From the NCBI RefSeq assembly GCF_000805675.1, contig NZ_JSEF01000006.1:62001-126000 (forward strand): a DNA stretch of 64,000 nucleotides, given 5' to 3'. Source of the stretch: Corynebacterium minutissimum. GTDB lineage: Bacteria > Actinomycetota > Actinomycetes > Mycobacteriales > Mycobacteriaceae. The notes under the pieces are model-generated. The model was not told the DNA's origin and made no database searches. It was given only the letters and a program-made list of their open reading frames with translations. Of this stretch, positions 57,811-64,000 are shown one piece after another. Both the position numbers and the translations under genes were made by a program. How positions within the stretch are numbered: the stretch's first letter is position 1; each line of letters opens with the position of its first letter.

Positions 57811-58419
57811 ATGCCCGCCCCGCTGCTGGAGGTAAGCTCTACACCTGTGCCTGCGATGTCACCTGATGAACACGCGCGGCTGAACCACCTGCTCGTTCAG
57901 ACCGCTGCGGCAGACAAGCATGCCTTCAGCACGCTTTACGACGCCCTCGCGCCCACCGTCTACAGCGTGTGCCTGAGCGTTCTGCGCAATCCCGCCTTGG
58001 CAGAGGAAGTCGCCCAAGACGTTTTCGTTGAAGTGTGGACCTCTGCGGTGAAGTTCGACCCGCAGCGGGGAAACGCGCGGTCGTGGGTGGGCAAGTTGGC
58101 GCATGGGAGGGCCGTCGATAAGCTGCGTAGCCACGTTGCCGCAGTACAACGCGATGACCGCGACGCGATGCTTACCCAGGCCACCTTCGCTGAGACGCTT
58201 GAAGATGAAGCCCTCGGAAACGTCGAAGTGCAGCAACTGCGCCAGGCCATCGACAGGATCGGGGAACCGCATTCCACCGCGGTAGCCCTCGCGTTTTTCG
58301 ATGGCCTGACGCACGCTGAACTGGCAGAATCAACGGGAGTGCCGCTGGGTACAGCGAAGACGCGCGTGCGCGACGGTGTCAAGAAGTTAAAAGCGATTCT
58401 CGGAAAGGAGGGGAGATGA
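57811..58419 (+). CDS. sigK: ECF sigma factor SigK
   Basis: 202 residues with region 2 (AFSTLYDALAPTVYSVCLSV, EEVAQDVFVEVWTSAVKF, RSWVGKLAHGRAVDKLRS) and region 4 (STAVALAFFDGLTHAELAES, PLGTAKTRVRDGVKKLK). The start is uncertain: ATG 57811 lacks a ribosome binding site, and GTG 57847 or ATG 57856 would shorten it by 12 or 15 residues. The neighbourhood (dipZ, anti-sigma gene overlapping by four bases) identifies it as SigK. It likely drives both divergent promoters. Confidence 0.9.
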   Translation: MPAPLLEVSSTPVPAMSPDEHARLNHLLVQTAAADKHAFSTLYDALAPTVYSVCLSVLRNPALAEEVAQDVFVEVWTSAVKFDPQRGNARSWVGKLAHGRAVDKLRSHVAAVQRDDRDAMLTQATFAETLEDEALGNVEVQQLRQAIDRIGEPHSTAVALAFFDGLTHAELAESTGVPLGTAKTRVRDGVKKLKAILGKEGR

Positions 58420-59048
58420 GCAACACGCATGAGTTTTCTGATGAGACTTTCGATGACTTCCTCGATTCCCTCCCCGAAGTCGAACCGCCGGCGCGGATGA
58501 AGGATGCCGTCTTTGAGAACATCGACGCCGCTGGTGATGCCGAGGTTGTGGAGCTTCCCCGCCGCCGCTGGCGGGCTTTCGTGGCAGTGCCAGCGGCCGC
58601 GGCAGTGCTCGTGGTGGGCGTGGTGGCCGCGCCGCAACTACTGCAATTGGGGCAACCCGATGCAGCGGACAGCGCGCGGGTAGAGGCCGAATCGCCCGGT
58701 GAAAAGTCGATGCACGCCATCATGGGGGCAGAGGACCTCATGCAAGGCAACGCCGATGCGTCGGGAGCGCAGCTGGATATCGTTTCTTCGGCGTCGATGG
58801 CGAAATCCGGCGCGATGGTGGATGGCCAGCCGCAGCTCGCCGACGGCATGGGCGCCCAGGTGTGGGCAGTCAGTGCTGGCGGTGACATGGCCTCGGCGGG
58901 AGTCATTGGCCAGGATCCGCACGATGGGGTGTGGATGCCTTTCGACGGCGCGGCGGTTAAGGTCATGGTCACCGAGGAACCTGTAGGCGGCAGCGCGCAG
59001 CCGACGGGCCGTACCCTCGCCACCGTGACCTTGGCCAGCGCCGGCTAG
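58416..59048 (+). CDS. rskA: Anti-sigma-K factor RskA
   Basis: 210 residues: an acidic N-terminus (SDETFDDFLDSLPEVEPPAR) that would bind SigK, one membrane helix (AFVAVPAAAAVLVVGVVAA, about 51-70), and an external RskA domain (GVWMPFDGAAVKVMVTEEPV, LATVTLASAG). It lacks the longer zinc-type N-terminal domain with HxxxCxxC. In mycobacteria RskA holds SigK until cleaved by Rip1-type proteolysis. Overlaps sigK by four bases (ATGA); converges on pdxR. Confidence 0.88.
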   Translation: MSNTHEFSDETFDDFLDSLPEVEPPARMKDAVFENIDAAGDAEVVELPRRRWRAFVAVPAAAAVLVVGVVAAPQLLQLGQPDAADSARVEAESPGEKSMHAIMGAEDLMQGNADASGAQLDIVSSASMAKSGAMVDGQPQLADGMGAQVWAVSAGGDMASAGVIGQDPHDGVWMPFDGAAVKVMVTEEPVGGSAQPTGRTLATVTLASAG

Positions 59049-59051
59049 GGG

Positions 59052-60353
59052 TCAGTTTGCAAGCGCCTGCTTGACTAGCTCGAGGGCGGCGGCGAGCTCG
59101 ACGTCGCTTAAGTGCCCAAAACCCAACACCACGCCTTCCTCGGCGGCCGCACCACCCCAGTAATCTCGCAGTGGGGTGAGGGTGAGGCCCAAGTTGGCCG
59201 CGCGCTTGACGACGCCCTCCTCACACAACAACACCGCATGGAGCCCACCATGGATGGGCAGGAGGGTGGCGGGGGTATCTTCCAGCGCAGCGCGGACGAG
59301 ATCGCGGCGGCGCTTGTAAGCGCGGCGCATTCTGCCCGTATGACGCCGCAATGCACCGCTGGCTAGATAGTTCGCCAAGGCTGCTTGGGGGATAGCTCCC
59401 ACCGGCTGACCAAAGACCTCCCGCACCTGATCCACCGCCGAGCGCAAGCTCGGCGGCACCACGAGGTAGCCACACGCGATCGACGGCGAAATCACCGAAG
59501 AAAAAGTACCCAGCAACACCGTGTGCTCCGGGGCGAGCGCCGCGAGAGCCGGCAGCGGTTGGCCGACGTAGCGCAGCTCGGAATCGAAGTCATCCTCGAT
59601 GATGAGCACGTTATTGTCCCGCGCCCACTCGACGAGCTCCGCGCGCCGAGCTGCTGGCAGGGATCCGCCGTAAGGGTGCTGGTGGGACGGCGTGACGATG
59701 AGAACGTCGAGGTCAACGGTGGGGACGGTGACGCCGTGCGTGTCGGTGGGGACGTCGATAAGCACGTGGCCCAAAGCCTGGGGAACGCGGCGCAAACTGG
59801 GGTAGCCCGGCGATTCCACACCCACGCGAAGCTGGCCGCCCAGCGCGCGCAACAGTACCGACAGCCCGTCGCGGGCGCCGGCGGTGATGACAACATAGGC
59901 GGGATCGACGGTGAGTCCACGCATGTGGCGCAGGTGAGTGGCTACCTCGCGGGGCAGGTCGCCGGAAGGATCCACGGCGGCTTTGCGCCACGCCGCCCTC
60001 CATTCGGGGGTGATGATTCCGGCCGTATCGGGCAAACCGGGGGTCAACTCCACGCGCCGTGGGGTGGGGGTGGGCCGCGGCGCAGGAGCAGGCTGCGGGG
60101 CGCGCCCGTGTGGCAGGTGTGGGTTGATGACGGTACCCGAACCAATCTCCGCGGTGAGGTAACCCTCGGCGGTGAGCTGTTCGTAGGCGGTGACCACGCT
60201 GCCTCGGGAAATGCCGAGCTGACTCGCCAATGCGCGCGTGGAGGGAACCTGTTCGCCCGGAAGCAGAATTCCGGCGGCCACTTGGGTGCGGAGGGCTTCG
60301 GCAATCTGCACTGGCAGGGCGCGCGTATCAGATGGGTCGAGGCGGAGAGGCAT
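59052..60353 (-). CDS. pdxR: PdxR, MocR/GntR-type regulator of vitamin B6 synthesis
   Basis: 433 residues: N-terminal GntR winged helix (RLDPSDTRALPVQIAEALRT, STRALASQLGISRGSVVTAY) fused to an aminotransferase-like domain with PLP-contact regions (ESPGYPSLRRVPQALG, IIEDDFDSELRY, GTFSSVISPSIACGYLV). Such proteins use PLP as the effector and activate pdxST. It is divergent from pdxS with an operator-like site between. Confidence 0.92.
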   Translation of the reverse strand: MPLRLDPSDTRALPVQIAEALRTQVAAGILLPGEQVPSTRALASQLGISRGSVVTAYEQLTAEGYLTAEIGSGTVINPHLPHGRAPQPAPAPRPTPTPRRVELTPGLPDTAGIITPEWRAAWRKAAVDPSGDLPREVATHLRHMRGLTVDPAYVVITAGARDGLSVLLRALGGQLRVGVESPGYPSLRRVPQALGHVLIDVPTDTHGVTVPTVDLDVLIVTPSHQHPYGGSLPAARRAELVEWARDNNVLIIEDDFDSELRYVGQPLPALAALAPEHTVLLGTFSSVISPSIACGYLVVPPSLRSAVDQVREVFGQPVGAIPQAALANYLASGALRRHTGRMRRAYKRRRDLVRAALEDTPATLLPIHGGLHAVLLCEEGVVKRAANLGLTLTPLRDYWGGAAAEEGVVLGFGHLSDVELAAALELVKQALAN

Positions 60354-60364
60354 GGCCCCATCAT

Positions 60365-60410
60365 AAGTGGTCTAATCCAACACTCGGAAAATGGCTCTTG
60401 TCTTGGACCA
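60365..60410. promoter_or_regulatory. PdxR-type operator between pdxR and pdxS
   Basis: AAGTGGTCTA (60365-60374) matches the C. glutamicum PdxR site AAAGTGGWTCTA at nearly every position. An inverted half-site TTGGACCA lies at 60403-60410, opposite TGGTCTAA, giving a spaced palindrome typical of MocR regulators. Confidence 0.65.
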
Positions 60411-60434
60411 ATTTTTGGGGCCATGATGTGAGCT

Positions 60435-61337
60435 ATGACTGAACAGAAGAATGAACAGGGACGCGCCACGACGCGCGTCAAGCGTGGACTGGCCGACATG
60501 CTCAAGGGTGGCGTCATCATGGACGTTGTCACCCCGGAGCAGGCGCGCATTGCTGAAGACGCGGGCGCTTCCGCTGTCATGGCGCTCGAGCGCGTGCCGG
60601 CCGATATCCGCGCCCAGGGTGGCGTGGCTCGCATGTCGGATCCGGACCTCATTGAGGGCATCGTCAATGCCGTTGACATCCCGGTGATGGCGAAGGCCCG
60701 CATCGGCCACTTCGTGGAGGCGCAGATTCTGGGAGAGCTGGGCGTGGACTTCATCGACGAATCCGAGGTGCTCAGCCCGGCCGATTACGTCAATCACATC
60801 AACAAGTGGGATTTCGACGTGCCCTTCGTCTGCGGTGCTACCAACCTGGGCGAGGCCCTGCGCCGCATCACCGAGGGCGCGGCGATGATTCGCTCCAAGG
60901 GCGAGGCCGGTACTGGCGACGTCTCCGAGGCCGTCAAGCACCTGCGCACCATCAAGGGTGAAATTGCACGCCTTCAGAACCTGGACCGCGACGAGCTCTA
61001 CGTGGCGGCCAAGGAACTACAGGCACCGTACGACCTGGTTGCTGAGGTAGCGGAGACCGGCAAGCTACCGGTCGTGCTGTTCGTCGCCGGTGGCGTGGCC
61101 ACGCCTGCCGACGCCGCCCTCGTCCGCCAGATGGGGGCCGAAGGCGTCTTCGTCGGCTCCGGCATCTTCAAGTCCGGTGAGCCTGCCAAGCGCGCGGAGG
61201 CCATCGTTAAGGCAGCAACCCTCTATGACCAGCCTGCTGAGCTGGCCAAGATTTCCCGCGGCCTCGGCGAGGCCATGGTAGGTATCAACGTCAACGACGT
61301 CCCCGCCCCGCACCGCCTGGCTGAACGCGGATGGTAA
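60435..61337 (+). CDS. pdxS: Pyridoxal 5'-phosphate synthase subunit PdxS
   Basis: 300-residue TIM-barrel synthase subunit that makes PLP from ribose-5-phosphate, glyceraldehyde-3-phosphate and ammonia. Family motifs: [15 protein letters not shown], catalytic Lys in [14 protein letters not shown] and [15 protein letters not shown]-like [14 protein letters not shown], and [11 protein letters not shown] end. Its 3' end overlaps pdxT by seven bases, as is usual. Confidence 0.97.
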   Translation: MTEQKNEQGRATTRVKRGLADMLKGGVIMDVVTPEQARIAEDAGASAVMALERVPADIRAQGGVARMSDPDLIEGIVNAVDIPVMAKARIGHFVEAQILGELGVDFIDESEVLSPADYVNHINKWDFDVPFVCGATNLGEALRRITEGAAMIRSKGEAGTGDVSEAVKHLRTIKGEIARLQNLDRDELYVAAKELQAPYDLVAEVAETGKLPVVLFVAGGVATPADAALVRQMGAEGVFVGSGIFKSGEPAKRAEAIVKAATLYDQPAELAKISRGLGEAMVGINVNDVPAPHRLAERGW

Positions 61338-61984
61338 CCACCGTCGGCGTCCTGGCGCTGCAGGGCGGCGTGGAAGAACACATCGCTGTGCTGGGAGGTC
61401 TCGGCGTGACTACGCGCCGGGTGCGTCTGCCCCAGGACCTCGACGGACTCGACGGCATCATTTTGCCCGGCGGCGAATCGAGCGCGATTGACAAGCTGGC
61501 ACGCTCTTGTGGCGTCGCTGAGCCGCTGCGCCAGACTGAGTTACCGGTGCTCGCCACGTGTGCGGGCCTTATCTACAGCGCCCGCGAGCTCGACAACCCC
61601 GCGCCGGGACAGCAGACGCTCGCGCTTATCGACGTCTCCGTTCGCCGCAACGCCTTCGGCAATCAGCGCTTCTCCGAGGAACGTATCGTGCCCGTCGCGA
61701 TGGGCATGGAGATGTTTGAGGTGGAAGCGAGCTTCATCCGTGCGCCCATCGTTACCCGCGTGGGCGAAGGGGTGGAGGTCATCGCGACCGTACCAGTCTC
61801 AGGCCTTGTGGCGGAGAGCCTCGGCCGAGACGTGGATGGACAGGGTGTTGGCCAGAAATCCTCACTGGATGCGGGTGGGGAGGCGGTGGTGGGCGTGCGG
61901 CAGGGTAACGTTACGGCGCTGAGCTTTCACCCGGAGGAAAACGGGGACTCCCGCCTCCATGCCGCGTGGTTGGCGTCGCTCTAG
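61331..61984 (+). CDS. pdxT: Pyridoxal 5'-phosphate synthase glutaminase PdxT
   Basis: 217-residue class I glutaminase feeding ammonia to PdxS. Motifs: [27 protein letters not shown], nucleophile Cys in [11 protein letters not shown] (near 77), [10 protein letters not shown] and the catalytic His-Glu in LSFHPEENG. It contains a somewhat longer insertion near the end ([18 protein letters not shown]) than common PdxT. Overlaps pdxS. Confidence 0.95.
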   Translation: MVTTVGVLALQGGVEEHIAVLGGLGVTTRRVRLPQDLDGLDGIILPGGESSAIDKLARSCGVAEPLRQTELPVLATCAGLIYSARELDNPAPGQQTLALIDVSVRRNAFGNQRFSEERIVPVAMGMEMFEVEASFIRAPIVTRVGEGVEVIATVPVSGLVAESLGRDVDGQGVGQKSSLDAGGEAVVGVRQGNVTALSFHPEENGDSRLHAAWLASL

Positions 61985-62083
61985 GCGGAGGCGGCTAATT
62001 TAGCGGTTTAACTATCGCTCGATAGTGATGTGGGCTACATTGAAGTCTGAACGCTGAACAGATCACGTCCAGAAAGGCCCGCT

Positions 62084-64000
62084 GTGAGCACACCCGCCCC
62101 AGAACAAGTCCGCGAAGATATCCGCCTTCTTGGCCGAGTGCTGGGCAGGGTCATCGCTCAGCAAGAGGGCGAGGACGTCTTCGACCTCGTCGAATCTACC
62201 CGCCGCATGGCCTTCGACGTTGCCCACGGCGATGCCAAGCCGGAAGACCTTGTTGCCATCTTCCGCGACCTCGACATCACCAAAGTCAACCTCGTGGCCC
62301 GCGCCTTTAGCTACTTCGCGCTCATTGCCAACCTTGCGGAGGACTTAGAAGACGAGTCTGTTGATGCACCGGTGTCGCTGCGCAAGACCTTCGCCAAGCT
62401 TAAAGCCGAGGGCGTCGCGCCTGCCGACGCCTCCTCCATCATCCGCGGCGCCCACGTCGCTCCCGTGCTCACCGCACACCCCACCGAAACCCGCCGCCGT
62501 ACCGTCTTTGATACCCAGACGCGCATCAAAGACCTGCTCAAGGAATCGCACCGCGGCGGCGACATGGCGGCGATCGAAAAAGAGATGTACCTGCGCATGA
62601 CGCTGCTGTGGCAGACTGCGCTTATCCGCATCGCGCGCCCCACCTTGGAAGACGAGGTGGATGTTGGCTTGCGCTATTACAAGCTTTCCCTGCTCGACCA
62701 GGTTCCCGCCCTCAATCGCGCCATCCGCCATGCTATGCGCGAGACCTTTGGCCAGCAGCTGCCGGATTCCCCGGTCGTGCGCCCGGGCTCTTGGATCGGC
62801 GGCGACCATGACGGCAACCCCTATGTCACCGAGCACACCCTCACCTACGCCACCCGCAAGGCTGCGAAAACGGTATTGCGCTACTACGAAGAGCAGCTGG
62901 CCGAGTTGGAGCGCGAGCTTTCCCTCTCCGACCGCTACTCCTCTAGCTCCAAGGAGCTGGGCGCGCTTGCCGACGCCGCAAATAACACCGAAGAATCCCG
63001 CGTCGACGAACCATACCGCCGTGCTATTTACGGTATCCGGCACCGCGTGAAGGCAACGCTGCAGGAGGTGAAGGGTGAGATGAGGGGGACGTCGGCAAGC
63101 GCGTATGCCTCGCCGGAAGAACTCAAGCGTGACTTGGACGTGATCGACCGTTCGCTGCGCCAGTTCAATGACGACATCATCGCCGATGACCGCCTCGCAC
63201 GTTTGCGCTCTGCCGTGACGACCTTTGGCTTTCACCTCTATTCGCTGGATATGCGCCAGAATTCGGAGTCCTTCGAGAACCTACTGACGGAGATTTTCGC
63301 GGAAGCGAGCATCGTCGAGGAGTATCGCGCGCTCGGCGAAGAGGAGAAAATCGAGCTGCTGGTGAAGGAACTGCAGACCAACCGCCCGCTGCTGTTTTCC
63401 GTTGCAGAATTCAGCGAGGACACCGCCAAGGAGCTTGGCATCTTCCGGGCAGCCGCGCGGGCGGTGCGGGATTTGGGGCCGGAGTCGGTTTCGCACTGCA
63501 TCATCTCCATGACGGGCACGGTCTCCGATATTTTGGAGCCGATGGTGCTGCTCAAGGAAGTGGGGCTGAAACAGGTGGACGTGGTGCCGCTGTTTGAAAC
63601 CATCGAGGACCTGAAGGCCGGTGCGGGCATTCTGGAGAAGCTGTGGGCGGTGCCGGTTTATCGCGAGCACCTGCGCTCGCGTGGTGACATCCAGGAGGTC
63701 ATGCTGGGCTACTCCGATTCCAACAAGGACGGCGGCTATTTGCAGGCTAACTGGGCGCTGTACGACGCCGAGCTTGAATTGGTGGAACTGTGCCAACGCT
63801 TCGGTATTGGTTTGCGCCTCGCGCATGGCCGCGGCGGGGCGGTTGGTCGCGGTGGCGGCCCGACCTATGATGCGATTTTGGCGCAGCCGAAGGGTGCGGT
63901 GTCGGGTTCGGTGCGTATTACCGAGCAAGGAGAGGTCATCTCCGCAAAGTACGGTGCGCCGGAGACTGCGCGCCGCCACTTGGAGGCGTTTGTTTCTGGA
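62084..64000 (+). CDS. ppc: Phosphoenolpyruvate carboxylase (5' part)
   Basis: 639 codons visible, running off the right edge of the window. Start GTG 62084 (VSTPAPEQVREDIRLLGRV) has AAAGGC upstream. Catalytic His in VLTAHPTETRRRTVFDTQT, GSWIGGDHDGNPYV, SLDMRQNSESFE, VMLGYSDSNKDGGYLQAN and HGRGGAVGRGGGPTYDAI are all present. It fixes bicarbonate onto PEP to replenish oxaloacetate, the main anaplerotic route in corynebacteria. About 100 bp separate it from pdxT. Confidence 0.97.
   Translation, partial: MSTPAPEQVREDIRLLGRVLGRVIAQQEGEDVFDLVESTRRMAFDVAHGDAKPEDLVAIFRDLDITKVNLVARAFSYFALIANLAEDLEDESVDAPVSLRKTFAKLKAEGVAPADASSIIRGAHVAPVLTAHPTETRRRTVFDTQTRIKDLLKESHRGGDMAAIEKEMYLRMTLLWQTALIRIARPTLEDEVDVGLRYYKLSLLDQVPALNRAIRHAMRETFGQQLPDSPVVRPGSWIGGDHDGNPYVTEHTLTYATRKAAKTVLRYYEEQLAELERELSLSDRYSSSSKELGALADAANNTEESRVDEPYRRAIYGIRHRVKATLQEVKGEMRGTSASAYASPEELKRDLDVIDRSLRQFNDDIIADDRLARLRSAVTTFGFHLYSLDMRQNSESFENLLTEIFAEASIVEEYRALGEEEKIELLVKELQTNRPLLFSVAEFSEDTAKELGIFRAAARAVRDLGPESVSHCIISMTGTVSDILEPMVLLKEVGLKQVDVVPLFETIEDLKAGAGILEKLWAVPVYREHLRSRGDIQEVMLGYSDSNKDGGYLQANWALYDAELELVELCQRFGIGLRLAHGRGGAVGRGGGPTYDAILAQPKGAVSGSVRITEQGEVISAKYGAPETARRHLEAFVSG

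Overview
The window is a high-GC actinobacterial chromosome segment, almost certainly from a Corynebacterium. Evidence: a WhiB-like gene followed by sigD-rsdA and guaB-guaB3-guaA, an EsrISR-type envelope-stress module, metQNI next to dnaE2, metY-metX near folD, DtxR- and McbR-like operators, and pdxR divergent from pdxST. Much of the gene order from glmM to metX resembles C. glutamicum, but dipZ-sigK-rskA and the pdx genes close by suggest another species, perhaps a skin or clinical one (inference).

Layout. 0-5.4 kb: a partial membrane gene, glmM, an unrecognised cluster of small Cys- and Glu/Pro-rich proteins, and an alpha/beta hydrolase-like protein lacking the nucleophile Ser. 5.4-14 kb: glmS, alr and the t6A cluster tsaE-(exchanger)-(hypothetical)-tsaB-rimI-tsaD. 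14-19 kb: CIRCE-controlled groES-groEL, a gene-poor relic stretch, a WhiB-like gene and sigD-rsdA. 19-24 kb: the GMP block guaB-guaB3-guaA, interrupted by a frameshifted EamA transporter. 24-31 kb: a lipoprotein, an HNH protein, a beta-eliminating lyase and esrI/esrS-esrR. 31-41 kb: SOS mutasome genes imuA-imuB and dnaE2, with metQNI between them. 41-48 kb: PH-domain pair, feoABC, divergent pyruvate kinase, trmL. 48-52 kb: folD, DUF3017, metX, metY. 52-55 kb: an AT-richer island with a two-component system and a secreted phospholipase A2-like protein. 55-59 kb: MBL-fold protein, dipZ, a Met-rich lipoprotein, sigK-rskA. 59-64 kb: pdxR/pdxS-pdxT and the start of ppc.

Regulatory sites read directly from the bases: a CIRCE element before groES; LexA-like boxes at imuA and dnaE2, which tie the three mutasome genes into one SOS response; an almost identical 16-bp McbR-like site before metQ and metY; three DtxR-like boxes before feoA; a PdxR-type site between pdxR and pdxS; and two back-to-back promoter-like elements (CAATCC, 16 bp, CCGAAT/C) between dipZ and the lipoprotein-sigK-rskA genes that match the mycobacterial SigK consensus. 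Three genes (around 4.0, 22.3 and 26.3 kb) appear broken by single-base frameshifts, two of them in homopolymer runs. No rRNA, tRNA, CRISPR array or insertion sequence was recognised.
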